Below, in pieces: positions 37,212-46,004 of a stretch of DNA of 64,000 nucleotides. The stretch is from Acetobacter nitrogenifigens DSM 23921 = NBRC 105050 (GTDB lineage Bacteria; Pseudomonadota; Alphaproteobacteria; Acetobacterales; Acetobacteraceae): assembly GCF_000429165.1 (NCBI RefSeq), contig NZ_AUBI01000002.1, positions 310,001 to 374,000 of the forward strand, in the 5' to 3' direction. The notes beneath the pieces were generated by a model. It worked only from the letters and a program-made list of their open reading frames with translations. It did not search any database and was not told the DNA's origin. The translations under genes were made by a program, and so were the position numbers. Each line of letters starts with the position of its first letter. Position 1 is the first letter of the stretch.

Positions 37212-38171
37212 TTAAGCTACCGGCTCGTCAAATGCGATCGGCCCTCTTTGTGCGAGATAGGCGAGGCGCTTCAACTCCAGGCGCCCGAGCGTGACGCTGT
37301 CGAGGATCAGACCGCAGACCAGTGACAACGCCGCGAGAATCATGAAGCCGGTCGCGAGGACCGCCGTCGGCAACCGAGCCACCATCGCCGTCTGCACGAA
37401 CTCAACGACGACAGGAATGCCCAGAGCCAATCCGCACAGACACGCCAGCGCCGCCAGGGCAGAAAAGAACATCAACGGCTTCTCCTGCTTCACCAGCACG
37501 ACGATGGTCCACAAAATGCGGAAACCGTCATGGTACGTCCGCAATTTCGACACGGACCCTTCGGGACGCTCGATATATCTGGTCTGCAATTCGGAGATCG
37601 GCATCGCCAGCTCAAGCGCATGCACTGTGAGTTCAGTCTCGATCTCGAATCCGCCCGAGAGCGCTGGAAAAGACTTCACGAAGCGTCTGGAGAACACACG
37701 ATAGCCGGAAAGCATGTCCGACAGTCGTTTGCCGAAAATCGCGTTGACCAGCCCGGTCAGAGCCCGGTTACCCAACTGATGCCCGGGTCGGTATGCCGCG
37801 ACGCGATCTGTTACGCGGGCGCCGTTCACCATGTCGAGCTGCTCTCGCCGGGCGAGTTCGATCAGAGCGGGAGCGGCAGCCGCCTCGTACGTAGCGTCTC
37901 CATCGACCAGCACATAGAAATCGGCTTCGATATCGGCGAACATACGCCGCACCACGTTGCCTTTTCCCTGGAGAGGCTCGCTCCGCACAAGCGCGCCCGC
38001 CATCCGGGCGACTTCCACGGTCCTGTCTGACGAATTGTTATCGTAGACATAGATCGCTGAGTCGGGCAGGGCCGCACGAAAATCTCTCACGACCAGACCG
38101 ATCGCCGCCTCTTCGTTATGGCAAGGAATCAGGATGGCGATCCGTAGAGCAGCTTCTATATTCGAAGGCAT
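37212..38171 (-). CDS. GT2 glycosyltransferase with C-terminal membrane helices
   Basis: 319 residues. The GT-A fold is clear: IAILIPCHNEEAAIG, DNNSSDRT, LVDGDATYE (DxD), LSGYRVFSRRFVKS. Two hydrophobic helices at about 232-255 and 263-290 anchor it, the layout of polyprenyl-phosphate mannosyl/glucosyltransferases (DPM1-like) and related envelope enzymes. It probably moves a sugar from a nucleotide donor to undecaprenyl phosphate at the inner membrane. It follows yggT by a few bases and is likely co-transcribed. Confidence 0.85.
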   Translation of the reverse strand: MPSNIEAALRIAILIPCHNEEAAIGLVVRDFRAALPDSAIYVYDNNSSDRTVEVARMAGALVRSEPLQGKGNVVRRMFADIEADFYVLVDGDATYEAAAAPALIELARREQLDMVNGARVTDRVAAYRPGHQLGNRALTGLVNAIFGKRLSDMLSGYRVFSRRFVKSFPALSGGFEIETELTVHALELAMPISELQTRYIERPEGSVSKLRTYHDGFRILWTIVVLVKQEKPLMFFSALAALACLCGLALGIPVVVEFVQTAMVARLPTAVLATGFMILAALSLVCGLILDSVTLGRLELKRLAYLAQRGPIAFDEPVA

Positions 38172-38174
38172 GCT

Positions 38175-38504
38175 TCAGTAGAGTCCAGAAGATAGGGATC
38201 CGGTCACCAGCATTCGGTATATGGCGACTACGGCGGGTCTGGCCAGATACTGCAGGCCGAGCAACAACGCCAGCGGCGCAAGGTCCACGTTGCCAAAGGT
38301 CGGCAGCACCCGGCGGATGGGATTGAGTGCGGGCTCGGTAAGGCGAGAGAGTATATTGCCTATCTGCCAGACGGCACGATTGCGACCATCCAGAACGCCG
38401 AAGGCGTAGAGCATGCTGAAAACGCAGTAAGCAATGACGACCCACTGATACAGCTGGATAATCGTAAGAAGCAGCTCGAACACGCCGGTAAGCAAATTGG
38501 TCAA
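38175..38504 (-). CDS. YggT family membrane protein
   Basis: About 109 residues. Two hydrophobic helices ([40 protein letters not shown]) flank [17 protein letters not shown], the YggT signature. YggT proteins are small integral membrane proteins, linked in other bacteria with osmotic stress and division proteins, of unknown mechanism. The start is a TTG directly against GAAGG; the TTG three codons later (38495) has better spacing. It reads toward the GT2 gene. Confidence 0.85.
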   Translation of the reverse strand: MTNLLTGVFELLLTIIQLYQWVVIAYCVFSMLYAFGVLDGRNRAVWQIGNILSRLTEPALNPIRRVLPTFGNVDLAPLALLLGLQYLARPAVVAIYRMLVTGSLSSGLY

Positions 38505-38518
38505 CCTTCAGCCATTAA

Positions 38519-38554
38519 GCCGTCACGCCGCCTCAACGGGGGCGGCGTGACGGC
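38519..38554. repeat. Long GC-rich perfect hairpin between yggT and tRNA-Ala
   Basis: 14-bp perfect arms (GCCGTCACGCCGCC) around an 8-base loop, in the divergent gap just upstream of yggT. No T tract follows on the plus strand, so it is not a standard terminator. On the minus strand it would lie in the yggT leader. Confidence 0.6.
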
Positions 38555-38621
38555 GCGCAACCCTATCGTCCCCACGTTCGCCAGACAATACGCACTGCGC
38601 GACGCAGGATGACAATACGAC

Positions 38622-38649
38622 TTGACACCCCTCGCCCAAACGCTATGTA
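38622..38649 (+). promoter_or_regulatory. Promoter of tRNA-Ala
   Basis: TTGACA (38622-38627), 16-bp spacer, TATGTA (38644-38649), 16 bp before the mature tRNA. A near-consensus sigma-70 promoter. Confidence 0.75.
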
Positions 38650-38665
38650 TCGCCCCACACAAGGC

Positions 38666-38741
38666 GGGGCTGTAGCTCAGTTGGGAGAGCGCCTCGTTCG
38701 CAATGAGGAGGTCAGGGGTTCGATTCCCCTCAGCTCCACCA
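38666..38741 (+). tRNA. tRNA-Ala (anticodon CGC)
   Basis: 76 bases including encoded CCA. The acceptor stem GGGGCTG pairs with CAGCTCC, the D arm has AGCTCAGTTGGGAGAGC, the anticodon loop is TTCGCAA (CGC, reading GCG), and the T arm is GGGGTTCGATTCCCC. All four arms fold. Confidence 0.96.
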
Positions 38742-38794
38742 GCCGCCTTTACGACGTCTTAGAGCGTTGAAATTTCAAGAAAATTTGCTTCTGA

Positions 38795-39064
38795 GTGGTC
38801 AGAATACCGAGGGTCCGGGCGCGAGTCCACATCGGAGTCCACACGATGCGATTCGACACGTCTGGTGGCGCGCATTTGCGGCGTCGGAAAGATGGAGGCT
38901 GGTCCCTCCGCGTGCGGGTTGCGGCGTTTGGAGGTATCGTTTTTTGGGAGCGGCAAAGAGATTCGCAAGCCATTTCACGCCTCACAAGCACGCTCAGCGG
39001 CTCCCTAAAGCGCAGTCACCAAGAGGGACAACATGCAGGGGCACCAAACAGCAAAAGCCGATAG
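38795..39064 (+). pseudogene. Possible remnant of a tRNA-associated tyrosine integrase
   Basis: Right after tRNA-Ala, DNA carries two direct copies of GAGTCCACA (38824-38832 and 38837-38845) and then a frame reading HLRRRKDGGWSLRVRV, like the N-terminal arm-binding segment of tRNA-proximal phage integrases. The frame soon loses resemblance and no catalytic region follows before tRNA-Phe. I read it as an integration scar, with low certainty; no duplicated tRNA end was found. The remaining sequence of the 355-bp gap holds nothing else recognisable. Confidence 0.3.
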
Positions 39065-39096
39065 GTGTTGATTTCAAATGGATTTTAGGAAGGAAA

Positions 39097-39172
39097 TGGT
39101 GCCCAAGGGCGGAATCGAACCACCGACACTGCGATTTTCAGTCGCATGCTCTACCAACTGAGCTACTTGGGC
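39097..39172 (-). tRNA. tRNA-Phe (anticodon GAA)
   Basis: 76 bases with encoded CCA on the minus strand. The acceptor stem GCCCAAG pairs with CTTGGGC, the D arm is AGCTCAGTTGGTAGAGC, the anticodon loop CTGAAAA gives GAA, and the T arm has GGTTCGATTCC. It follows yacG, a linkage common in alphaproteobacteria. Confidence 0.96.
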
Positions 39173-39242
39173 GCCCGGCGTGCAACACAGGAACGCTGCG
39201 CGTGGCGAGCGTTTAACCTGCCCGCGCGCCAAGATCAACCCG

Positions 39243-39437
39243 TCACTCCATTTTCTCTTCCGAGGATCCAGCGATGCTGGAATCCGACTCGCCATCGTCC
39301 GCCGGAGGGCCCGGCACGCGGTAATCGCCAGAGAACCAGCGGCCGAGATCGACGTCGGCGCAGCGTTTGGAGCAAAACGGGGTGAAGCCGCGTTCCGCTG
39401 CGCGACCGCAGATCGGGCAGAGGCTGGACTTATTCAT
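39243..39437 (-). CDS. yacG: DNA gyrase inhibitor YacG (zinc-binding)
   Basis: 64 residues. Four zinc cysteines, C7, C10, C22 and C26 (CPICGR, FCSKRC), are followed by DLGRWFSGDYRVPG, matching YacG throughout. In E. coli YacG binds GyrB and blocks its DNA binding. The ATG has GGAG 8 bp upstream and overlaps the rng stop by 8 bp (ATGAATAA), so translation is coupled. Confidence 0.93.
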   Translation of the reverse strand: MNKSSLCPICGRAAERGFTPFCSKRCADVDLGRWFSGDYRVPGPPADDGESDSSIAGSSEEKME

Positions 39438-40536
39438 CGGAGAAACTCCACGAAAGAGGCGGCAGCGACGGGTCGAGTCGCAGATCGAGGGGGGCGGCCA
39501 GCCAGCCGCGTAGATCGGACATCGCCTCAAGGTCGCCTTCAAGAGCGGCGAATACGCCGGAACCGGCCCGAAGCGCCGGTCGCGCATCGGGACGGCCCGC
39601 ATACCGCACGACTGCGGAGTGAAGCGCCGCAAGAGCCTGCCCGTGGGCGCTGGACAGCAATTCGTGAAGCGGAGGATGCACCCGCGCACGAACGATCTCG
39701 ATCAGGCCTAGCCCCGTCACGCCGAGGCAGCGCGGGCGCAACGGATCAGCCCGCAAAGCCGCTTCGACCGGTTCGCGCAGGGCCTGCCGCTTGCGCTGGT
39801 TCAGGCCCGCCGGATCGATCAGGATCGCCCCCGACAGATTGCGCAGCCTGATCTGGTCCAGCAGCACGGGAAGCGCGTCACGATTCGCCGCAAACTGCGC
39901 CGTCTGCTTGGCGCTGGCGGTCGCCGAGGCGGCTCCGCTATCCATGTCGATCGCCACGAGAGCTGGCGTCGGCGTGATCGTGGCGCTCATGCCGCCGGGC
40001 AGCGCGACTTCGGGGACGCCAAGCGCCTGCACGGCGTCTTCAACGCCCTCATCGAACGCCTGCGGGACGCGCTGCACGCGCGTGCGCAGGGCAGCCGGGA
40101 CGCGTGCAGCGAAGCTGGAGTGGTCGATGACTATTTGGCCGTCCCAGCTTCCTGCAAGACGCTCCAGCGGAGACGGTCCGCGCGTCAGCAGGCCAGTTTC
40201 ACCAGAGGTCGGCGCGCCGCCTGCGATTTTAAGGCGTGGTCCCTTGCCCCCCATCGGCGCGCGGACCACCGACACCAGAACCGACTCGCCCTCGACCAGC
40301 GGTGGCGCGCCGTCATGGCTGGGGAGAAATCCGTCCGTCCCGCCACCCAATGCGATGAAAGAGCCACCCAGCGCAGGCACGATTTTGGCGACGCGTCCGC
40401 GATAAACGTCGCCCACACCGTCCGGACGGCCCGGACGCCACAGGGCGAAATCACGCAGCACGCCATCCTCGACGACCGCGATCCGCGCTTCGCCCGGCGA
40501 GCAGGCGACGCGGAGCGAGCGCTTCAGGTCAGCCAT
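39430..40536 (-). CDS. rng: Ribonuclease E/G-like protein, short form
   Basis: 368 residues, shorter than E. coli RNase G (about 490). S1-like start DVYRGRVAKIVPALGGSFIALGG; catalytic region VALPGGMSATITPTPALVAIDMDSG (the acidic pair that binds Mg2+) and LSGAILIDPAGL. The length and poor conservation of the zinc-link region suggest the reduced alphaproteobacterial form found between maf and yacG, probably acting in rRNA or mRNA processing. It starts inside the maf 3' end (13-bp overlap); a longer open frame upstream is antisense-type and not coding. Confidence 0.85.
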   Translation of the reverse strand: MADLKRSLRVACSPGEARIAVVEDGVLRDFALWRPGRPDGVGDVYRGRVAKIVPALGGSFIALGGGTDGFLPSHDGAPPLVEGESVLVSVVRAPMGGKGPRLKIAGGAPTSGETGLLTRGPSPLERLAGSWDGQIVIDHSSFAARVPAALRTRVQRVPQAFDEGVEDAVQALGVPEVALPGGMSATITPTPALVAIDMDSGAASATASAKQTAQFAANRDALPVLLDQIRLRNLSGAILIDPAGLNQRKRQALREPVEAALRADPLRPRCLGVTGLGLIEIVRARVHPPLHELLSSAHGQALAALHSAVVRYAGRPDARPALRAGSGVFAALEGDLEAMSDLRGWLAAPLDLRLDPSLPPLSWSFSDE

Positions 40537-41171
40537 GCGCCTTTCTGACCACGCAGCAATTGCGCAGTTTCGAACAGCGGCAGACCGATGACGGCGGAAG
40601 GACTGCCTGACACAAAGCGGATGAAGGACGCTGCGTGGCCTTGCAACGCGTAGCCGCCCGCCTTGCCGTTCCAATCTCCAAGGTCGAGAAGACCCTCGAT
40701 CTGACGCTCCGTCAGACGGGAAAAGGTCACCGTAGTTTCGACGGCGCGCACGCAACGCCGCCCCTCGGACCATGCGCCGCTGGGCGCAAGCGCGACTGCG
40801 GTGACGACGGTGTGGCGGCGCCCGGACAGCAATTCGAGACAGGTCCGGGCCGTATCGCGATCTTCCGCTTTCGGCATAATACGGCGCCCCATGGACACGA
40901 CCGTATCGGCGGCGAGAATCAACGCGGGCTCATCCGTGCGTGCAGCGACTACGGCTGCTTTTTCCACCGCGAGTCTGCGGGCGTACGGAAGCGGCAGCTC
41001 CCGGGGGGCTGGCGTCTCGTCCAGATCGGCGGCGTCGACTCGATCGGGGGTGAGGCCGATTTGCGCCAGCAGAGACAATCTGCGGGGCGATGCCGAAGCC
41101 AGCACCAGAAGAGGGCGGCTTGCGGAAGCCGCGCCGGACCCGTCGTCCGGGCCGGAGATGGCGCTGGTCAT
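40524..41171 (-). CDS. maf: Maf nucleoside triphosphate pyrophosphatase
   Basis: 215 residues. LVLASASPRRLSLLAQIG is the Maf substrate loop, LAADTVVSMGRRIMPKAED the metal/base region, SGRRHTVVTAVAL and ETTVTFSRLTERQIEGLL follow, and GKAGGYALQGHAASFI closes the fold. Maf hydrolyses non-canonical or dTTP/UTP-type nucleotides, a house-cleaning role. An N-terminal extension of about 18 residues is poorly conserved. It is 7 bp after infA and overlaps rng. Confidence 0.94.
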   Translation of the reverse strand: MTSAISGPDDGSGAASASRPLLVLASASPRRLSLLAQIGLTPDRVDAADLDETPAPRELPLPYARRLAVEKAAVVAARTDEPALILAADTVVSMGRRIMPKAEDRDTARTCLELLSGRRHTVVTAVALAPSGAWSEGRRCVRAVETTVTFSRLTERQIEGLLDLGDWNGKAGGYALQGHAASFIRFVSGSPSAVIGLPLFETAQLLRGQKGAWLT

Positions 41172-41178
41172 AACCGTG

Positions 41179-41397
41179 TTACTTGAAGCGGAAGGTGATG
41201 CGGCCCTTGCTCAGGTCGTAAGGGGTCATCTCGACGCTCACGCGGTCACCGGCGAGAACGCGAATGCGATTTTTCCGCATTTTTCCGCTCGTGTGCGCGA
41301 GAATCATGTGCTCGTTATCAAGCTTCACGCGAAACATGGCGTTGGGCAGCAGCTCCGTAACGGTGCCGCTGAATTCGATCATGTCTTCCTTAGACAT
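41179..41397 (-). CDS. infA: Translation initiation factor IF-1
   Basis: 72 residues, complete. [40 protein letters not shown] and the C-terminal [12 protein letters not shown] are diagnostic. An OB-fold protein that binds the 30S A site. GAAGG lies 6 bp upstream. It heads infA-maf-rng-yacG and follows hisD by 128 bp. Confidence 0.99.
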   Translation of the reverse strand: MSKEDMIEFSGTVTELLPNAMFRVKLDNEHMILAHTSGKMRKNRIRVLAGDRVSVEMTPYDLSKGRITFRFK

Positions 41398-41525
41398 GCT
41401 GGCCTTCGTTCATTCTATACCTCATTGACAGGACGATCAGTCCACTTAACCGGGTGCGATATGTATGCGGCGAGGGCCTGCGGTCAAGGTTTGAGGCCGT
41501 TCGCCGTCGGTCAAAGGGCGATCCG

Positions 41526-42827
41526 TCACCCTCGATCGATGATCTTGAGGCGCTCCGAAATGCTCAGGGCATGCGCCTCCAGCCCCTCCGCCGTCGCCAG
41601 CGCGACGCCAGCGCGACCGATACGAGAAAGAGCGTCCGGACCGCTGGAAATGAAAGTCGTGCGTTTCAGAAAATCGTAAACGGATAGGCCCGACGCGAAA
41701 CGCGCCGTGCGTGACGTCGGCAGAACATGGTTGGGCCCGCCGACGTAATCCCCCACGGCTTCCGGGCAGAAACGGCCGAGGAACGCGGCGCCGGCGTGCC
41801 GCACACGGGCGAACAGCGCCTCCGGCTCGTCCACCATGAGCTCCAAATGCTCCGGCGCCAGACGATCCACCAGTCGGGCGGCCTCCTCCCAGTCGCGCAC
41901 GATGATGACGGCGCCAAAGTCGCGCCAGCTCGCTCGTGCGATGGCGGCGCGCGACAGGGTCTTCAACTCCGTCTCCACCGCCTCGGTCACCAGATGGCCG
42001 AACGCGGCGTCATCAGTGATCAGGATCGACTGCGCCAGTTCGTCATGCTCCGCCTGCGCCAGCAGATCGAGCGCCACGAGTCGCGGATCGTTCTTCGCGT
42101 CCGCGACGACCACGACCTCAGAGGGACCGGCGATGCTGTCGATGCCGACATGGCCGAACACCTGCCGTTTCGCCTCCGCCACCCATGCGTTGCCGGGGCC
42201 GACGATCCGGTCGACAGGCGCGACGGTCTCAGTGCCGAACGCCATCGCGCCTACAGCCTGCGCCCCGCCGACACGGTAGATCTCCGTGACGCCCGCCCGC
42301 TTCGCAGCGGCGAGCACCAGAGGGTTCAGCACCCCGCCGGGCGTCGGCACGCACATGGCGAGCCTTTTGACGCCTGCAACGCGCGCCGGGATGGCGTTCA
42401 TCAGAACCGACGACGGGTAGGCCGCCTTGCCGCCGGGAACATACAGACCGACCGCGTCGAGCGACGTCCAGCGCTGCCCAAGCGTCAGCCCGTCAGAGTC
42501 GGTGTATTTCATATCCTGCGGCAACTGCGCGCGGTGAAAATCCTCAATGCGCGTCGCGGCGACATTGAGCGCGTCGAGCAAGTCTTGCGGCACGCCGGAC
42601 GCGGCCTCTTTAACTTCCGCCCCAGTGATCCGCATGGTCTCGGGCGTAAGGTCCAACCGGTCGAAACGACTGGTGTAGGCGCAAACGGCCTCGTCGCCTT
42701 TCGCCCGTACTTTTGCAAGAATTTCGGCGACCGGCGCGTCCACGCGCGCGCTCTCCGCCTCCCGGTTCGCCAGCAGCGACGTGAACGCGGCCTCGAAATC
42801 AGGCGCACGGGCATCCAGACGTTTCAT
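41526..42827 (-). CDS. hisD: Histidinol dehydrogenase
   Basis: 433 residues. SLDAVGLYVPGGKAAYPSSV, VDRIVGPGNAWVAEAKR, IAGPSEVVVVAD and LLAQAEHDELAQSILIT contain the zinc/substrate residues, and EHLELMV, GPNHVLPTSRTARF complete the HisD pattern. It catalyses the last two oxidations of histidine synthesis. ATG 42827 is used; a GTG two codons upstream is possible. It follows hisG by 46 bp. Confidence 0.97.
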   Translation of the reverse strand: MKRLDARAPDFEAAFTSLLANREAESARVDAPVAEILAKVRAKGDEAVCAYTSRFDRLDLTPETMRITGAEVKEAASGVPQDLLDALNVAATRIEDFHRAQLPQDMKYTDSDGLTLGQRWTSLDAVGLYVPGGKAAYPSSVLMNAIPARVAGVKRLAMCVPTPGGVLNPLVLAAAKRAGVTEIYRVGGAQAVGAMAFGTETVAPVDRIVGPGNAWVAEAKRQVFGHVGIDSIAGPSEVVVVADAKNDPRLVALDLLAQAEHDELAQSILITDDAAFGHLVTEAVETELKTLSRAAIARASWRDFGAVIIVRDWEEAARLVDRLAPEHLELMVDEPEALFARVRHAGAAFLGRFCPEAVGDYVGGPNHVLPTSRTARFASGLSVYDFLKRTTFISSGPDALSRIGRAGVALATAEGLEAHALSISERLKIIDRG

Positions 42828-42873
42828 ACGCACACTCTATATTTGTCGCCGCGCCGGCAGGGCGGCGCGATGT

Positions 42874-43521
42874 TCAGGCGGGGTTCAGCGCCGCGCGGAA
42901 GCGCGCGATGAGGGAGGCTATCGCCTCGGGACGGGTCTTCAGCGCGGTCCGGTTCACGACCAGACGGCTGGTGATCTGCGCGATGGTTTCGACTTCCTGC
43001 AGCCCGTTCGCACGGAGGGTCGATCCGGTGTCGACAAGATCGACGATCAGACGCGACAGGCCGAGCATCGGCGCCAGTTCCATTGCGCCGTTCAGATGCA
43101 CGATATCGGCGTTGATGCCGCGGGCCGCGAAATGGCGGCGCGTGATCGTGGGGTATTTCGTCGCCACACGCACCTCGGAATAGCGCGACCAGTCCTCGTT
43201 TGGCGGGTCGCCCTGCGGGCGGGCCACGGACACGCGACAACCACCGATGCCCAGGTCGAGCGGCGCGTATAGCTCAGGATAATCGAACTCCATCAGCACG
43301 TCGGCGCCGCACACGCCGAGATGCGCGCCGCCATGCGCGACGAAGGTCGCCACATCGAAGGAACGCACGCGCACGACGTCGAGCTTGGGATGATTGGTTG
43401 GAAACCGCAGGCGGCGGCTGTCTTCCTGCAGACAGTCGGCGGCGGGTTCGATCCCGGCGCGCGCCAGAAGCGGGGCGACGCTCTTCAGGATGCGGCCCTT
43501 CGGGAGAGCTAGGATGAGCAT
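42874..43521 (-). CDS. hisG: ATP phosphoribosyltransferase, short form
   Basis: 215 residues from the ATG at 43521. It begins LILALPKGRILKSVAPLLAR and has SFDVATFVAHGGAHLGVCG, VATKYPTITRRHFA, HLNGAMELAPMLGLSRLIVDLVDTGSTLRANGL. It lacks the C-terminal regulatory domain of long HisG, so it should need HisZ, which is not in the window. It is the first step of histidine synthesis. The frame extends 71 residues upstream with no homology. Divergent from dadA. Confidence 0.95.
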   Translation of the reverse strand: MLILALPKGRILKSVAPLLARAGIEPAADCLQEDSRRLRFPTNHPKLDVVRVRSFDVATFVAHGGAHLGVCGADVLMEFDYPELYAPLDLGIGGCRVSVARPQGDPPNEDWSRYSEVRVATKYPTITRRHFAARGINADIVHLNGAMELAPMLGLSRLIVDLVDTGSTLRANGLQEVETIAQITSRLVVNRTALKTRPEAIASLIARFRAALNPA

Positions 43522-43905
43522 GTCGTCCGCATGGTCGCCATGACGCCCATGATCGACGTCGCCCGAGGCAGGCGTGGTCGCGGGAGCAACGCCCCAAGCG
43601 GTCATGGTGGGCGTATCGTCACCCGGTGTGCAGGCGGTCATCATACTCTCCGGACAGGCGTCGGCGACGGCGATCGCCCTGGACCATCCCTTCAGCCAGG
43701 ACAGACACAGACGAGCGCAGGCATTCCGACGCAATCGGCACGGCGATTACCACATTCCACGCCGCTCCGCCAAAACTGCGCCCGTCCCCTGCGGGCGGCG
43801 CCGCTGGACGCCCACCCCAACCCGTCATAATCAGGACGCCGTAACGTCGCCCTTCGTGCAAAAGGCCCGTCCGGCCCGTCGAACCGTCGAAAGGATTCTC
43901 CCGCT

Positions 43906-45168
43906 GTGAAAGTCATCGTTCTTGGCGCCGGCGTCATCGGTGTTACGACCGCCTGGTATCTGGCGAAACTCGGGCATGAAGTGGAGGTTATCGACCGCCA
44001 GCCCGCAGCCGGACTGGAGACGTCTTTCGCCAACGCGGGTCAGGTCTCGCCGGGATATTCGACGCCATGGGCCGCCCCCGGCCTGCCGTTCAAGGCGCTG
44101 AAATGGATGCTGGGCAAGCACAGCCCGCTGGTGGTGCGTCCTGGCGCGATCGATATCGCAATGCTGCGGTGGATCGGCGGTTTGCTGATGAACTGCACTG
44201 AACATGCGTACGATGTGAACAAGTCCCGCATGCTGCGGATCGCCGAATACAGCCGCGATTGCCTCACCGATCTGCGTGATGAAACCGGCATTACTTACGA
44301 CGACCGTCAGAAGGGCCTGATTCAGCTCTTCCGCACAGAGGCGCAACTCGACCACGCGCAGGAGGACATGCGCCTGCTGAGCGACAGCGGCGTCGCGCAT
44401 GAACTGTTTTCCGTCGAAAAAATCCTTGAGCGCGAGCCGGGCCTGTCCGGCGCGAAGCATCTGTTGAAGGGCGGCCTCTACCTTCCCGGAGACGAGTCCG
44501 GCGACGCTCACATGTTCACGCAGCGTCTGGCGCAAAAAGCCGAAGAGCTGGGCGTCACCTTTCGCTACGAGACGACGATCGAGGCGCTGGACGCGTCGGC
44601 TGATTCGATCCTCGGCGTCCGCACCTCCGCCGGACGGATCACCGGCGACGCCTATGTCATGGCGCTGGGAAGCTATTCTCCGCTGCTGATGCGTCCGCTG
44701 GGCGTTCGCCTGCCGGTCTATCCGGTGAAGGGATATTCTCTGACCGTGCCTATGACGGACGAAGCTCGCGCGCCTGTCTCCACAGTGAACGATGAGACTT
44801 ACAAGGTCGCCATGACCCGCCTCGGCGACCGCATCCGCATCGGCGGCACGGCCGAACTCGGCGGTTTCGACCTGCGCCTGCGCCGCGACCGCCGCGCGAC
44901 GCTCGAACTCTCGTTTTCCGAACTTTATGGCGGCGGCGATCTCAGTCAGGCGACATACTGGACCGGCCTGCGCCCCAACACTCCCGACGGCACACCGATC
45001 GTAGGAGCGTCGAAGAAGTTCTCGAACCTGTGGCTGAACACCGGCCACGGCACACTGGGCTGGACCATGGCCTGTGGCTCCGGACGGATCGTTTCCGATC
45101 TGATCCATGGCCGCAAGCCGAATATCCCGGTGCTGGACCTGTCCGTCGATCGTTACGACCGCAGTTGA
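43906..45168 (+). CDS. dadA: D-amino acid dehydrogenase
   Basis: 420 residues from a GTG with AAGGA upstream. The FAD motif VIVLGAGVIGVTTAWYLAKL is at the N-terminus; ETSFANAGQVSPGYSTPWAA and a C-terminal TGHGTLGWTMACGSGRIVSDL mark the DadA family. It oxidises D-amino acids, feeding electrons to quinone at the membrane. GWTMACGSGR is the family's terminal FAD loop. No racemase (dadX) is adjacent. Length is close to E. coli DadA (432). Confidence 0.94.
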   Translation: MKVIVLGAGVIGVTTAWYLAKLGHEVEVIDRQPAAGLETSFANAGQVSPGYSTPWAAPGLPFKALKWMLGKHSPLVVRPGAIDIAMLRWIGGLLMNCTEHAYDVNKSRMLRIAEYSRDCLTDLRDETGITYDDRQKGLIQLFRTEAQLDHAQEDMRLLSDSGVAHELFSVEKILEREPGLSGAKHLLKGGLYLPGDESGDAHMFTQRLAQKAEELGVTFRYETTIEALDASADSILGVRTSAGRITGDAYVMALGSYSPLLMRPLGVRLPVYPVKGYSLTVPMTDEARAPVSTVNDETYKVAMTRLGDRIRIGGTAELGGFDLRLRRDRRATLELSFSELYGGGDLSQATYWTGLRPNTPDGTPIVGASKKFSNLWLNTGHGTLGWTMACGSGRIVSDLIHGRKPNIPVLDLSVDRYDRS

Positions 45169-45704
45169 ACGCAGAGGACGCTCCCGTCGTTCTGCTTCGG
45201 CGACGGGATGGAGCCCTTGGCTGCTGCGAGCGTGAACGCCGGAGCCATCCAGAGTCGCCGTTTTTGAAAATACATTGAAATTCCAGATCAAGGTCGTAGG
45301 CACCTCGGCTCCCCGCCGCCTCCCGCTGACCCTCGATACGTGAAGGCAGGCCAACCAACGTTCAGGCGGAACCCTGCTCTTTCCCGTTGCAAGCAAGCGA
45401 CCTAAGAACTCTCGTCCCGCAATAACCGTTTGCGGGAGCGGATGATGGGCGGTCTGCAAGTGACCCAACGTCCCCCATTCCGTCTTGCGGCCAGAAACCC
45501 CAACTACCGCAGTCGTGACGAAACTGGCCGCTGCACCGCCCCAGTCGTAAAGCTGCCCCGAGCATCTATCGGCAGAGCCGACCGATCGCCCCCACACCAA
45601 AGCTACCCGCTTGTGAACGCTCATCCAATCGGGCATCGTCACGGTCTGTAGGAGGCCGTGAGCGAGGCGCTGTGACGGCCGACGTTGAGCGAGGAAGAAG
45701 ACCA
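45169..45704. other. Intergenic region after dadA, no gene recognised
   Basis: 536 bp. Several frames are open on both strands, including part of a very long minus-strand frame antisense to dadA, but none resembles a known family and none has a ribosome site. It could be degenerate mobile or gene-remnant DNA; I see no terminal repeats. Confidence 0.4.
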
Positions 45705-45923
45705 ATGAAAGCCATGCTTGCGACTGCCTGCCTCACCCTGCTGACCGCGACCATAGCGCCGTCGTTATCCCCACAGTTCGCCATCAGCTCCGCACACGCA
45801 GCGGCGCCGTGCCGCGACGCGAAGGGCAAATTCACCAAATGCCCGGCGCCGAAGCCCGTCCGCTGCAAGGACGCCAAGGGACGCTTCGCCAAATGCGGCA
45901 CGGACGGCGCGAACCCGGTCTGA
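45705..45923 (+). CDS. Small exported protein with two Cys-loop repeats
   Basis: 72 residues from an ATG with GGAAG upstream. The signal peptide is cleaved near SAHA-AA. The mature part of about 40 residues holds two copies of a 10-residue loop: CRDAKGKFTKC and CKDAKGRFAKC, separated by PAPKPVR. Each loop is closed by two cysteines, so two small disulfide loops with basic residues are likely in the periplasm. I recall similar unnamed exported proteins in alphaproteobacteria, but function is unknown. It stands alone, followed by a nucleoside hydrolase 81 bp downstream. Confidence 0.75.
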   Translation: MKAMLATACLTLLTATIAPSLSPQFAISSAHAAAPCRDAKGKFTKCPAPKPVRCKDAKGRFAKCGTDGANPV

Positions 45924-46004
45924 TCTGCGCCTGCAACCACCTCTCCGCCAGAACATGTCGCCTATCGCGGCCGCGCGCCGCAGCTCTTTCGGAATTTTAT
46001 AATC

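Noticed and set aside
43831..45705. 624-codon minus-strand frame
   Set aside because: Antisense to dadA; its part in the 45.2-45.7 kb gap has no family resemblance or start signal.
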